Below, piece after piece: positions 27,459 through 36,060 of a stretch of DNA of 64,000 bases. The stretch's first letter is position 1. Every line of letters starts with the position of its first letter. Below the pieces are notes generated by a model, which worked only from the letters and a program-made list of their open reading frames with translations, made no database searches and was not told the origin of the DNA. Origin of the DNA: an uncultured Prevotella sp. (lineage in GTDB: Bacteria > Bacteroidota > Bacteroidia > Bacteroidales > Bacteroidaceae); contig CALUGW010000004.1 in assembly GCA_944320305.1 (NCBI GenBank), positions 1-64,000 of the forward strand. The letters run 5' to 3'. The translations under genes and the position numbers were made by a program.

Positions 27459-28115
27459 CAGGCGGAAGGCGCGCCTGACGGTGCCGCCGTAGGTCTCCAC
27501 GCCGAGCACCACGCTGTCGGCGCCCACCTGCCCGCAGGCCACGCTGACGTAGGTCTTGGCCGAATAGTACTCGGGCACGCCTCCCTGGTCGTGATACAGC
27601 CGCAGGTGGGCGGTGCGGACGCCGCCGGGCGAGGCCGTCACCGAGTCGCACACCAGGCCCAGCGTCTGCCGCGCCCCGCTGCCGCCGCCCTCGCCCGTCA
27701 TCAGCACAAGGCCCAGGTTGAGCCACCGCCCCGACGCGCTCAGCCACGCGCTCTCAAGCTCCAGCGGGTCTGTGACCACCGTGTCGAGGCTTGCCGAGGG
27801 CTGCACCGCGGCCACGGGCACCTCCGACAGCGCGCGCGGGCGCACCTCGCCGCCCCCGGCGCGGTCGTAGTAGAGCACGGCGCGATACACGGTGTCTGGC
27901 GCCGACGCCCACTCCGTGGCCGGCGCCGGGCTTAGAGTGAGCCGCTCGCCCGCGTCGGTCATCACATAGTCAACGGTGCCGCGGGCGCCGGTGTGGGCCT
28001 CCACGAACTCGGCCGTGAGCAGCGAGTAGCCGCCCGTGCCTTTCTCATAGCTGTCCATCTCGCAGGCGGCGAGCGCCAAAGCGGCGAGCAGAAACAGGAA
28101 TCTGAACACTCTCAT
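27447..28115 (-). CDS. NigD-like lipoprotein, 222 aa
   Basis: Starts MRVFRFLFLLAALALAAC, a lipoprotein signal peptide with the lipid-anchored Cys at 18. The rest is beta-rich and Gly/Asp-rich, resembling NigD-like outer-membrane lipoproteins of Bacteroidales, whose function is unknown despite the bacteriocin-linked name. The open frame runs further upstream but only this Met gives a signal peptide. Its 3' end overlaps ltaE by 12 bp tail to tail, so antisense effects between the two transcripts are possible. Confidence 0.75.
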   Translation of the reverse strand: MRVFRFLFLLAALALAACEMDSYEKGTGGYSLLTAEFVEAHTGARGTVDYVMTDAGERLTLSPAPATEWASAPDTVYRAVLYYDRAGGGEVRPRALSEVPVAAVQPSASLDTVVTDPLELESAWLSASGRWLNLGLVLMTGEGGGSGARQTLGLVCDSVTASPGGVRTAHLRLYHDQGGVPEYYSAKTYVSVACGQVGADSVVLGVETYGGTVRRAFRLSEQ

Positions 28116-28140
28116 CAAGGAAAAACAAAAAGCGTTTGAG

Positions 28141-28190
28141 GAAAAACAAAAAGCGGTGGCGCTCCCTTGCGGACAAGGAGCGCCACCGCT
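28141..28190 (-). terminator. Intrinsic terminator of the PASTA-rluD-ddl operon
   Basis: A 14-bp GC-rich stem (28152-28165 with 28177-28190) is followed on the minus strand by TTTTTGTTTTTC. It lies right after the acyltransferase stop, so it should end this operon. Confidence 0.8.
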
Positions 28191-28195
28191 GCGGT

Positions 28196-29359
28196 TTATC
28201 GGTTGTCGCCGAGCGCGGCCATCTGGTTTATGGCCGGGTTGGCATACATTGTCAGCATACACCGCCGCAGGAAGTCGTCGTCGCGCTGCGGCAGGTCTAT
28301 CTTGGCCATCTGGCCGTCTATGTATCTCAGGAACGCGTCGCGCTCGGCGGCGGTGTAGCGGTCGGAGAGCGCCCCGCCGAATCTCACCATGTCCGCCGCC
28401 ACGTAGTTGCATGGGTAGAGGCGGTAGCCCAGGTGTATGTCGCGGTCGACGCGCCGCGCCACGGTGTCAAACAGCACGCCCTTCGGCATGTCGGGGTCGA
28501 GGCTGCCGAGCCACCCGTCGAGGCATGGCGAGCAGTGGTAGTAGATGCGCCCCTTGAAGCCCGTGATGCCGGTCTTCATGCTCATCACGTCGTCGGCCTT
28601 GGTCTTCTTCCAGCCGGGATTGTCGCGGCGCAGCTGGAACTCGCGCGCCTTGAGCCAGTCGCAGGGGTCATACTCGTATGATATCGACAGCGGCACAAGG
28701 TGCAGCTGCCCCAGCCTCTGCACCGCCGTGCCCTCGCCGCCCATGGCCATCATCTTCAGTATGGCGGGCTGCGTGCGGTCGTCGCTGTCCTTGGCGCGGC
28801 CCTCGCGCTGCGCGATCCAGATGTTGTCGTGCTTGCGCCCGATGACGTAGTGCATATAGTCGGCCATGCGCTTGCTGCTGGCGAGCATCTCGCGCAGGCT
28901 CGCGCTGCGCTCCACTATGAACGACTTGTTGAGCCTCACGAGGTCCTTTATCCACTGCGTGGCCAGCAGGTTGTCGCCGATGGCAATCTCGCAGGTGGTG
29001 CCGAAGCCCGAGTCGATGAGCTGCAGGGCCAGCAGCGCCGAGTCGAGCACAATGTCGCGGTGGTTGCTCACAAAGGTGTAGCGGCCCGTCTTGTCCAGCG
29101 CCGCGCAGTCCATGGCCAGCCCTGTGCTGGCCTTGGCGAGCAGGTTCTCGAGAAACTTGTGGCAGAACTTCACCTGGAACTCCAGGCAGGTCTTGCAGCC
29201 GCGAATGCCGGCGGCCAGCGTCTCCGGCGGAACGCCGGGCAGGGCATAGGCCAGCACGGCCCTGAACTGCGGGTCGGCCAGCATCCGGTCGAACGCGGCG
29301 GGCAGCTCTTCAGGCTCAAAGGGGCGTATGGCGTCGTATCGCCTCAACTCTTCATCCAT
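28196..29359 (-). CDS. 1-acyl-glycerol-3-phosphate acyltransferase-like protein
   Basis: A 387-aa member of the PlsC/PlsB acyltransferase clan. The catalytic block is VSNHRDIVLD (97-106), followed by a conserved substrate block near WIAQREGRAKDSDD. It lacks a clear N-terminal transmembrane helix and probably associates peripherally with the inner membrane to acylate glycerol-phosphate lipids. It is longer than typical PlsC (about 240 aa) and belongs to a Bacteroidales-type subgroup. It is the last gene of the operon and is followed by a strong terminator. Confidence 0.85.
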   Translation of the reverse strand: MDEELRRYDAIRPFEPEELPAAFDRMLADPQFRAVLAYALPGVPPETLAAGIRGCKTCLEFQVKFCHKFLENLLAKASTGLAMDCAALDKTGRYTFVSNHRDIVLDSALLALQLIDSGFGTTCEIAIGDNLLATQWIKDLVRLNKSFIVERSASLREMLASSKRMADYMHYVIGRKHDNIWIAQREGRAKDSDDRTQPAILKMMAMGGEGTAVQRLGQLHLVPLSISYEYDPCDWLKAREFQLRRDNPGWKKTKADDVMSMKTGITGFKGRIYYHCSPCLDGWLGSLDPDMPKGVLFDTVARRVDRDIHLGYRLYPCNYVAADMVRFGGALSDRYTAAERDAFLRYIDGQMAKIDLPQRDDDFLRRCMLTMYANPAINQMAALGDNR

Positions 29360-29391
29360 GGCTCTTGGTTTTGTCTTGGGTTACTGCGGCC

Positions 29392-30408
29392 TCAGCCGAT
29401 CTGGTTTTCCACAATCTCCGTCAGCACGTCTGTCATGGTCATGCCGGCCGCCCTGACCTGCTGCGGAATGAAGCTGGTGGCCGTCATGCCGGGCGTGGTG
29501 TTGATCTCCAGCATATAGATCTTGTCCACCTCGGCGCCGTCGCGGCCCGGGCCGCGCGCGATGATGTAGTCAATGCGTATTATGCCGTTGCAGTGCAGTA
29601 TGTCGTAGATGTGGCTCGTAAGCTCGCTCACGCGGCGGGCGGTGTCGTCGCTCAGGCGGGCGGGGGTGATCTCAGTCACCTGCCCGTTGTATTTGGCGTC
29701 GTAGTCGAAGAACTCGTTCTTCGTGACCACCTCCGTTGCCGGCAGCACCACCGAGCGGTTCTTGGTCTTGTAGCATCCCACAGAGATCTCCGTGCCGCTG
29801 ACGCAGGCCTCCACCATCACCTCGGGGCTTTCGAGCATGGCCTTGCGTATGGCCGGGGCGAGCTGGTCCTTGTTCTTCACCTTGGTTATGCCGAAGCTGC
29901 TGCCGTCGGCGGCGGGCTTCACAAAGCAGGGCATGCCGATGCGCCGCTCCACCTCGTCGTCGCTGACAAGCTCCTCGTAGCCGCTGCGTATGAGCAGGCT
30001 GTCGGCCACGAGCACACCGTAGCCGCGCAGATACTGGTTGAGCACGAACTTGTTGAACGTCATGGCCTCCACGAGCACACCGCTGGTCGAATAGGGCAGC
30101 TTGATGAGGTCGAAGTAGCCCTGCAGCACGCCGTTCTCGCCTGGAGTGCCGTGGATGGTTATGTAGGCATAGTCGAAGAAGACGGTCTTGCCGCCCATCG
30201 AGAAGGAGAAGTCGTTGCGGTTTATCTTGGCGGTGGTGCCGTCGCTCAGGTCAACGTGCCAGTCGAGACCCTTTACGTCGACGACGTAGACATTGTAGCG
30301 CTCCTTGTCGAAGAAAGAGTAAAGCCCCTGTGCCGAGCGAAGCGACACGTCGTGCTCCGACGAATCGCCACCGCAGACGATGGCGATGTTTTTCTTTGTA
30401 TCTTTCAT
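29392..30408 (-). CDS. ddl: D-alanine--D-alanine ligase
   Basis: ATP-grasp enzyme of 338 aa joining two D-alanines for peptidoglycan precursors. The N-terminus NIAIVCGGDSSEHDVSL contains the D-Ala-binding Glu-His, the central domain has CFVKPAADGSSFGI, and the C-terminus has IIRIDYI and MLEINTTPGMT for Mg-ATP binding. I chose the Met of MKDTKKN (30,408) as the start, because the longer frame covers the pseudouridine synthase gene. It lies 31 bp downstream of that gene. Confidence 0.95.
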   Translation of the reverse strand: MKDTKKNIAIVCGGDSSEHDVSLRSAQGLYSFFDKERYNVYVVDVKGLDWHVDLSDGTTAKINRNDFSFSMGGKTVFFDYAYITIHGTPGENGVLQGYFDLIKLPYSTSGVLVEAMTFNKFVLNQYLRGYGVLVADSLLIRSGYEELVSDDEVERRIGMPCFVKPAADGSSFGITKVKNKDQLAPAIRKAMLESPEVMVEACVSGTEISVGCYKTKNRSVVLPATEVVTKNEFFDYDAKYNGQVTEITPARLSDDTARRVSELTSHIYDILHCNGIIRIDYIIARGPGRDGAEVDKIYMLEINTTPGMTATSFIPQQVRAAGMTMTDVLTEIVENQIG

Positions 30409-30439
30409 CAGTTTGTCTTTATGGTTGATTGTTGTCTGT

Positions 30440-31522
30440 TCATTCGTTCCGCGCGGCCTGCGCCGAGCCTTTGATGTAGCGGCGCCAGCGGTCGAGCAGC
30501 TGCTCCATGTCGGCGGGCAGCGGCGAGGTGAAGTCCATCTGGCGGCCTGTGCGCGGGTGGACGAAGCCCAGCGTGCGGGCGTGCAGGGCCTGCCGCGGGC
30601 ACAGCCTGAAGCCGTTCTGCACAAACTGGCGGTAGCTGCCGGTGCGCTCGCCGCGCAGTATCTCGGTGCCGCCGTAGCGCTCGTCGCCGAAGAGCGGGTG
30701 GCCTGTGTGGCGCATGTGGGCGCGTATCTGGTGCGTGCGGCCTGTCTCCAGCACACACTCCACCAGCGTCACGTAGCCGAAGCGCTCCATCACGCGCCAG
30801 TGGGTGACGGCGGGCTTGCCCGTGTCGGAGCCGGGCGGAAACACCGCCATGCGCAGCCTGTCGCGCGGGTCGCGGCCGATGTTGCCCTCCACGGTGCCGC
30901 TGTCGGCGGCCATGTTGCCCCACACCAGGGCGTTGTAGCTGCGGTGCGTGGTCTTGTTGTAGAACTGCGCGCCGAGCGATGTCTTCGCCTCCGGCGTCTT
31001 GGCCACCACGAGCAGTCCGCTGGTGTCTTTGTCTATGCGGTGCACGAGGCCCACCTGCGGGTCGTTGGGGTCGTATGTCGCCAGGCCGCGCAGATGCCAC
31101 GCCACGGCGTTGACGAGCGTGCCGCTGAAGTTGCCGCAGCCCGGATGCACCACCAGCCCCGCCGGCTTGTTGACCACCATGAGGTCGTCGTCCTCGTAGA
31201 CCACGTCGAGCGGTATGTCCTCAGGCTCTATGGCGGTGTCGTAGCGGGGGCGGTCGAGCATGAGCGTCACCACCTCGCCGGGCCTCACCTTGTAGCTGCT
31301 CTTCACCGGGCGGCCGCCCACGTGGACGAAGCCCGCGTCGGCAGCCTTCTGTATGCGGTTGCGGCTGGAGTGCTGCAGCTTCTCAAAGAGAAAGCGGTCG
31401 ACACGCACCGGCGCCTGGCCGCGGTCCACCTCGACGCGGAAGTGCTCGTAGAGCTGTTCCAGCCCGGCGTCGTCGGGCAGTTCGGGCGTGCCGTCGCCGG
31501 CACCATATGCTGTATCGGTCAT
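30440..31522 (-). CDS. rluD: RluA/RluD-family 23S rRNA pseudouridine synthase
   Basis: A 360-aa protein with an N-terminal S4 RNA-binding domain (about 38-95, VRVDRFLFEKLQHSSRNRIQK) and the catalytic HRIDKDTSG motif at 161-169 with Asp164. RluD isomerises uridines of helix 69 in 23S rRNA; other RluA-type specificities cannot be excluded. It overlaps the PASTA gene by 4 bp (TCAT on the plus strand), so they are translationally coupled. Confidence 0.88.
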   Translation of the reverse strand: MTDTAYGAGDGTPELPDDAGLEQLYEHFRVEVDRGQAPVRVDRFLFEKLQHSSRNRIQKAADAGFVHVGGRPVKSSYKVRPGEVVTLMLDRPRYDTAIEPEDIPLDVVYEDDDLMVVNKPAGLVVHPGCGNFSGTLVNAVAWHLRGLATYDPNDPQVGLVHRIDKDTSGLLVVAKTPEAKTSLGAQFYNKTTHRSYNALVWGNMAADSGTVEGNIGRDPRDRLRMAVFPPGSDTGKPAVTHWRVMERFGYVTLVECVLETGRTHQIRAHMRHTGHPLFGDERYGGTEILRGERTGSYRQFVQNGFRLCPRQALHARTLGFVHPRTGRQMDFTSPLPADMEQLLDRWRRYIKGSAQAARNE

Positions 31523-32232
31523 TCTGTTGTCTGTGCTGTCGGTTGTTGTGTCTGCGCCGCGTCGGCGGGCGCGTCGTCGGCCGCGGGCGGCTCCGTGACC
31601 ACCTCAAAGCCGTCCACGTCGCCCTCCTCATAGATGATGTCGGGCTCCACATAGTCTATCACCACCGTGCTGTCGTCGTAGGCGCCGCTGCCCACCTGCA
31701 GCTGCAGGGGCACGTCGATGGGCACGCGGTCGCCCATCGACACGCGGCGGCCTCCGGCCTTGATGCCGTAGACCCAGTCTTTCTCGCCCGTCACGTGCTC
31801 GGCGTCGAGCACTCTGAAGCCCATCGCCCTGAGCCGGGCCTCGGCCTCGCGCACGCTGCTGTTGTCAACAATGTCGGGTATCACCAGCGTGGGCGTGGCC
31901 TCAGAGTTCACCGTCACGTAGACCATGCGCCCCGATTTCACCCTGGCGCCCCCGGCGGGAGTCTGCAGCAGCACGCAGTCGGCCGGCATCCGCTTGTTGT
32001 AGCCGGTGTCGCTGACCTCCACGCGCAGTCCGTCGCTCTCGAGCAGCGCCTTGGCACGGGCGAAGTCCATGCCCCGCACGTCGGGCACGGGGATGGCCTC
32101 GCCGTGGCGCGTGTAGACGCCCAGCCAGTACTTCAGGCCCAGAAACAGCAGCACCACAACCACGGCCATGGCCAGCAGGTTGAGCCACAGGCGCTTGTCG
32201 AGAAACTTCATGAAGAACTCTTTAGAGGTCAT
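31519..32232 (-). CDS. PASTA-domain membrane protein, 237 aa
   Basis: A short cytoplasmic N-terminus, one transmembrane helix (about 15-37) and an extracytoplasmic part with two to three PASTA repeats (IPVPDVRGMDFARAKALLES ... VIPDIVDNSSVREAEARL ...), ending in an Ala/Thr/Gln-rich tail. PASTA domains bind peptidoglycan fragments or beta-lactams. Coupling to ddl in the same operon fits a cell-wall role, though no kinase or transpeptidase domain is attached. It is the first gene of its operon. Confidence 0.88.
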   Translation of the reverse strand: MTSKEFFMKFLDKRLWLNLLAMAVVVVLLFLGLKYWLGVYTRHGEAIPVPDVRGMDFARAKALLESDGLRVEVSDTGYNKRMPADCVLLQTPAGGARVKSGRMVYVTVNSEATPTLVIPDIVDNSSVREAEARLRAMGFRVLDAEHVTGEKDWVYGIKAGGRRVSMGDRVPIDVPLQLQVGSGAYDDSTVVIDYVEPDIIYEEGDVDGFEVVTEPPAADDAPADAAQTQQPTAQTTE

Positions 32233-32304
32233 CTTGCGGGTTGTCAGTCATTCTTCGTTGCCGCGCACACCGGCTCAGGCCGTCTGCCTGCGGCTTATCC
32301 TCTG

Positions 32305-32335
32305 CAAAGATAATGGTTTTGCAATATCCGGCAAA
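32305..32335 (-). promoter_or_regulatory. Promoter of the PASTA-rluD-ddl operon
   Basis: On the minus strand the -7 box TATCTTTG (32305-32312) lies 19 bp from a TTTG -33 box (32332-32335). The leader to the PASTA start is about 70 nt. Confidence 0.6.
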
Positions 32336-32379
32336 AAAAATCAGTACTATTTTTGATTAACAGAGGAGGCTGAGGAGTT

Positions 32380-32420
32380 AATCAAGGAGGCAGGAGTCAG
32401 GAGTTCAGGAGTACAGACAA
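32380..32420. repeat. Left copy of a 40-bp inverted repeat
   Basis: A purine-rich stretch built on AGGAGT/CAGGAG. Its reverse complement, with a few changes, is at 33348-33389. The pair encloses rpmH and the palindromes downstream. Confidence 0.6.
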
Positions 32421-32495
32421 ATGCCTCTTCGCCTCCATGCGCGGCCAACCGCCGCCACATACGGGGGAAATCGACGCCCCGCCCAAAGCGAGCAA

Positions 32496-32541
32496 AGGCC
32501 GAGGGGGAGCAGAGACTTCGCGCCCTGTTCCCCCTCGGCCT
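32496..32541 (-). terminator. rpmH terminator hairpin
   Basis: AGGCCGAGGGGGA (32496-32508) pairs perfectly with TCCCCCTCGGCCT (32529-32541). It is 30 bp beyond the rpmH stop on the minus strand. The following T-tract is weak. Confidence 0.55.
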
Positions 32542-32570
32542 GCCGCCTGTCGGCGCAAGCCTCTTGCGGC

Positions 32571-32726
32571 TTACTTGCCGTGATGCTCGTCAGAAACTGT
32601 CAGCTTCTTGCGGCCCTTGGCGCGGCGCGATGCCAGCACGCGGCGACCGTTCTTTGTTGACATTCTCTCGCGGAAGCCGTGCTTGCGCACCCTTCTCTTG
32701 TTGTGCGGCTGAAATGTTCTTTTCAT
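32571..32726 (-). CDS. rpmH: 50S ribosomal protein L34
   Basis: A 51-codon gene, easy to miss because of its size. The product begins [19 protein letters not shown] and continues with the family core [20 protein letters not shown] and a KKLTVSD tail. L34 is a basic protein buried in the large ribosomal subunit. The usual neighbours dnaA and rnpA are not seen here, which is normal for Bacteroidales. It has a good upstream promoter and stands alone. Confidence 0.97.
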   Translation of the reverse strand: MKRTFQPHNKRRVRKHGFRERMSTKNGRRVLASRRAKGRKKLTVSDEHHGK

Positions 32727-32770
32727 TGTTCTATCTGTTTTTTATGTTATTGTTTACACACTTTGGGCTG

Positions 32771-32801
32771 CAAAAGTAGTCATTTTTTTTGAATTGGCAA
32801 A
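32771..32801 (-). promoter_or_regulatory. rpmH promoter
   Basis: On the minus strand TACTTTTG (32771-32778) is the -7 box and TTTG (32798-32801) the -33 box, 19 bp apart. Confidence 0.6.
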
Positions 32802-33002
32802 GAAGTGGCGCCTTTTTTTATTCTCACCGCCGACAAAACCACAGACAAAACCACAGGCAAAACCACAGCGGCCCCGCGCCGGCACACCCGACAAGCCCCG
32901 ACAAGCGTCGTCCGGCTCATTGAACTGACAAGAGATTTGACGCCTCCCGAGATGCCGCCCCGCCCGGGGAATCTCCGGCAGTTTCCACATTAATATATAT
33001 AA

Positions 33003-33138
33003 TATACGCGAGTTCGGGATAAGCAAGCGTTGAGATTAAGCAGGGGTAGTTCTCATGTAGAGACGCAAAATTTTGCGTCTCTACATGAGAGATTCCACTG
33101 CTTAATCTCTATGCTTGTTTATCCCGAACTCGCGTATA
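33003..33138. repeat. 136-bp nested palindrome
   Basis: Outer arms 33003-33028 and 33113-33138 (26 bp, one mismatch), middle arms 33032-33043 and 33098-33109 (12 bp perfect), and a perfect 40-bp core palindrome 33051-33090 centred on AAAATTTT. It could form one long hairpin or cruciform. It lies in the roughly 950-bp gene-free stretch between rpmH and the DUF3575 gene. Confidence 0.8.
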
Positions 33139-33180
33139 ATATGGATATCAGCAAGTTGCCGAATGCCCCAATGTCAGCAG

Positions 33181-33282
33181 GGCGTGTCTCGCATACTGTC
33201 ATTCCGTGACGCGGAATCCAGCATCCCCGTGTTTTTTTCTGGATTCCGCTTTCCAGCGGAATGACGGTATGCGAGACACGCC
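33181..33282. repeat. 102-bp REP-like palindrome with GTCATTCCG ends
   Basis: Outer arms 33181-33206 and 33257-33282 (26 bp, one mismatch) enclose GCGGAATCCAG (33211-33221) and its complement (33239-33249). Shorter relatives of the GTCATTCCG...GCGGAATCC unit are at 37307-37335, 47720-47747 and 48016-48040. Confidence 0.75.
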
Positions 33283-33347
33283 ATTATGGAGCACAAAACT
33301 TGGTAACTTGCGGATGTTCAATCCCATAAAGGAAAGGCACCAGCATA

Positions 33348-33389
33348 TGTCTGTACTCCTGAACTCCTGTACTCCTGGCTCCTTGAATT
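33348..33389. repeat. Right copy of the 40-bp inverted repeat
   Basis: Pyrimidine-rich complement of 32380-32420, built on ACTCCTG units. Confidence 0.6.
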
Positions 33390-33451
33390 GGCTCCAAAGC
33401 GGCGCTTGCGCCGCCGCTTTCACTCTTGTAAACAAGATTTAAGGTGTTTTA

Positions 33452-33492
33452 CCCCCCCCCAGCACGTTTTGCAAAAAAGTGTATTAATTTTG
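33452..33492 (+). promoter_or_regulatory. C9 tract and -7 box ahead of the fimbrial operon
   Basis: A run of nine C (33452-33460) lies 24 bp upstream of TAATTTTG (33485-33492), a good -7 box. The tract therefore falls just upstream of where the -33 box should be. The leader to the DUF3575 start is about 180 nt and contains GC-rich stretches without a gene. Confidence 0.5.
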
Positions 33493-33673
33493 CATCCGGA
33501 AAGAAACGCCGCCGCAAGGCGGCCGGAAAAGGGGCGCTTGCGCCCCGCGCCGCCGGCGCATACACGCCGGAGACAAAACAACGACAAGACAACTATTCAA
33601 CCCGCGCCAGAGGCAGACCGGAAGATCTCAAAGCAACAAAATACAACGAAAATATATTATTAAGAAGAAATAA

Positions 33674-34204
33674 ATGAGGAAAATCCTGATATGCGCCATT
33701 GTGTGCTGCTGCGCACTGCGGGCTTCCGCGCAAGACTTCGCGCTGAAGACCAACACACTCTACTGGCTCACAACGTCGATAAACGGCGAGGCCGAGGTGG
33801 GCGTGGCACCCAGATGGACGCTCGACCTGGGCGTGGCCTACAACCCGTGGAACTTCAGCGGCGACCGCAAGATGCACTTCCTGCTGCTGCAGCCCGAGGC
33901 CCGCTACTGGCTCTGCGAGCGCTTCGAGGGCCACTTCGTGGGAGTCCACCTGCACGGAGCGCAGTATTTCGGAGGTTTCAGCGACAGCCGCTACGACGGC
34001 TACCTGGCCGGCGGTGGCTTCACCTACGGCCACGACTGGCTGCTCTCGCCACACTGGAACCTCGAGATGGCCGTCGGCGTGGGCTACGCCCGCCTGTGGT
34101 ACAAGGAGAGCGACCGCCAGCCCTGCCTGAAGTGCTACGAGAACAAGCACCTCGACTACTGGGGCCTCACCAAGCTCTCCATTTCCTTCAGCTACATATT
34201 CTAA
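33674..34204 (+). CDS. DUF3575 outer-membrane beta-barrel-like protein
   Basis: A 176-aa protein with a signal peptide (MRKILICAIVCCCALRASAQ) and alternating aromatic beta strands ending in a terminal phenylalanine (LTKLSISFSYIF), the usual ending of outer-membrane barrels. DUF3575 genes commonly open FimA/Mfa-type fimbrial loci in Bacteroidales, as here. I infer an outer-membrane accessory in fimbria assembly or anchoring. The next gene follows after 55 bp. Confidence 0.85.
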   Translation: MRKILICAIVCCCALRASAQDFALKTNTLYWLTTSINGEAEVGVAPRWTLDLGVAYNPWNFSGDRKMHFLLLQPEARYWLCERFEGHFVGVHLHGAQYFGGFSDSRYDGYLAGGGFTYGHDWLLSPHWNLEMAVGVGYARLWYKESDRQPCLKCYENKHLDYWGLTKLSISFSYIF

Positions 34205-34259
34205 ACCAACAACGGCGGGCAACGCGCGCCGCGCCAAAACGAAGAGACAAGACAGACCG

Positions 34260-36050
34260 ATGAACAGACATAAGACCACACAAACGGCAATAATGGCAGT
34301 GGCGGCGGCCATGACGCTGCTCGCCGCCGGATGCGCCGCCGGCAAGGACAGCCGCGTGAGCGTGGAGCCGGCCGCGCAGACGCTCATGCCCGACAGCACG
34401 GGCGCCGTGACGCTGCGCGCCACCGTCGCCATGCCCGAGAAGTATCTCTCGCGCCGCAGCCGCCTCGTCATCTCGCCGCAGCTCGTCAGCGCCGACACAC
34501 TCGTGCGCGAGCTGCGCCCGGCAGCACTCTACTCCCACATCTACGCCATGAAGAAGCGCCGCCGCAGGGTGCTGCACGGCGAGACCGACCCCTACGCACC
34601 CTACGCCGTGCCGGTGCTGCCGCGCAACGACTCCATCCGCGTCACTCTGGGGCGCCGCGCCGAGCTGCCCGCCAATATGGGCGACCACGCGCGGCTGGTG
34701 GCCTTCGTCACCGTGGACGGCTGCAACACCTGCGGGAACGCCGACACCCTTGTGCTGGCCGAGATATGCAACCCCGCCACGCTCCTCGACCTCTCGCCGC
34801 GCGTGGAGTGGCAGGACCCCGCGTTCGTCGTCCGCCCCAAGGTGGCGCAGGGCAAGGGCGAGGCACGGCTGCAGTTCGTCATCAACAAGAGCGACATACG
34901 CCTCGACATGGGCAACAACCGCGCCGAGCTTGACAGCATGGAGAGCCGCCTGCGCCCCATCATCACCGACACGCTGGCCACGCTCAACTCGCTGACCATC
35001 TTCGGCATGGCCTCCGCCGACGGCTCCTACGCCTTCAACACCAGCCTGGCGCGAAACCGCGCCAGCGCAGCCCGCGACTGGCTCGTGAGCCACCTCGGCA
35101 TGACGCCAGCGCAGCAGCGGGCCATACGCATCGGCTCAAAGCCCGAAGGATGGCTGCCCGTGCTCCGGGCCATGACCGCCGACGGACATCCTGACTCGGC
35201 TGCCGTCAGGGCCATCATCGACGCCAACCCCGGCATCAACGACGACCCGCAGGAGAGGCTCATCAGGCGGCTGAGGTGCTGGCCCGACATCCGCGACCGC
35301 TACCTGCAGAAAGACCGCAAGGTGGAATACTCCTATACCTACACGCTGCGCAACTTCACCTCCGACGCCGAGCTGCTCGACATGTACGCCAAGCGCCCCG
35401 ACGCCTTCAACGAGGACGAGCTGCTGCGCGTGGCCACGCTCATGCCCGACACCGCCGCCAAGCGCCAGGTCTACGAGACGCTGCTCCGCTACTTCCCGCA
35501 GTCGGCGGCGGCCGCCGGCAATCTGGCGGTGCTCGCGCTGCGCGACGGCGACACCGAGCGGGCCATGAGGCTGCTCGGCACGCCCGACGCCGCCTCGCCC
35601 CACATGAGCAACGCCATGGCGGCCATCTGCATAGGCCGGGGCGACTACGACGGAGCCGAGCAGGCGCTGCTCCGCGCCGACACGCTGCCCGAGGCACGCT
35701 ACAACAGGGCCATCGTCAAGGCCGCGCGCCGCCAGTACGGCCAGGCGCTCAACCTGATGCGCCCCTTCGCCGACACCAACTGCGCCGTGCTCGCCCTCTG
35801 CACCGGCCGCGACTCCGAGGCATACGACATCATGAGCCGCTGCGGCGACAGGTCGCCCAGGGCGGAGTACGTCAGGGCCATGGCCGCAGCACGGCTGGGA
35901 CTCACCGACGAGGCGCGCGCGCACCTCGACGCGGCCAAGGCCGACCCCGCGCTGGCGAGCCGAGCCGAGCGCGAGCCCGACCTGCGCCCGCTGAGGGCCG
36001 CCAAGGCCCAGGAGCGGCCCGACGCGACAACACCCACCATATATTATTAA
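34260..36050 (+). CDS. DUF3868/OmpA-like lipoprotein with TPR-like C-terminus
   Basis: A 596-aa lipoprotein with lipidated Cys25. The N-terminal half is DUF3868-like, as in FimC-type accessory proteins of Porphyromonas. Residues about 208-275 form an OmpA-like peptidoglycan-binding segment (LTIFGMASADGSYAFNTSLARNRA contains the typical R/K-x-x-A helix). The C-terminal third is alpha-helical and Ala-rich with TPR-like pairs (YETLLRYFPQSAAAAGNLAV). It probably fixes the fimbrial base to the cell wall. It lies 10 bp before the Mfa2-like gene. Confidence 0.8.
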   Translation: MNRHKTTQTAIMAVAAAMTLLAAGCAAGKDSRVSVEPAAQTLMPDSTGAVTLRATVAMPEKYLSRRSRLVISPQLVSADTLVRELRPAALYSHIYAMKKRRRRVLHGETDPYAPYAVPVLPRNDSIRVTLGRRAELPANMGDHARLVAFVTVDGCNTCGNADTLVLAEICNPATLLDLSPRVEWQDPAFVVRPKVAQGKGEARLQFVINKSDIRLDMGNNRAELDSMESRLRPIITDTLATLNSLTIFGMASADGSYAFNTSLARNRASAARDWLVSHLGMTPAQQRAIRIGSKPEGWLPVLRAMTADGHPDSAAVRAIIDANPGINDDPQERLIRRLRCWPDIRDRYLQKDRKVEYSYTYTLRNFTSDAELLDMYAKRPDAFNEDELLRVATLMPDTAAKRQVYETLLRYFPQSAAAAGNLAVLALRDGDTERAMRLLGTPDAASPHMSNAMAAICIGRGDYDGAEQALLRADTLPEARYNRAIVKAARRQYGQALNLMRPFADTNCAVLALCTGRDSEAYDIMSRCGDRSPRAEYVRAMAAARLGLTDEARAHLDAAKADPALASRAEREPDLRPLRAAKAQERPDATTPTIYY

Positions 36051-36060
36051 GCCAGGGGCA

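Noticed and set aside
32990-33290. CRISPR array
   Set aside because: The repeats here are palindromes of different sequence without regular spacing; no cas genes are present.
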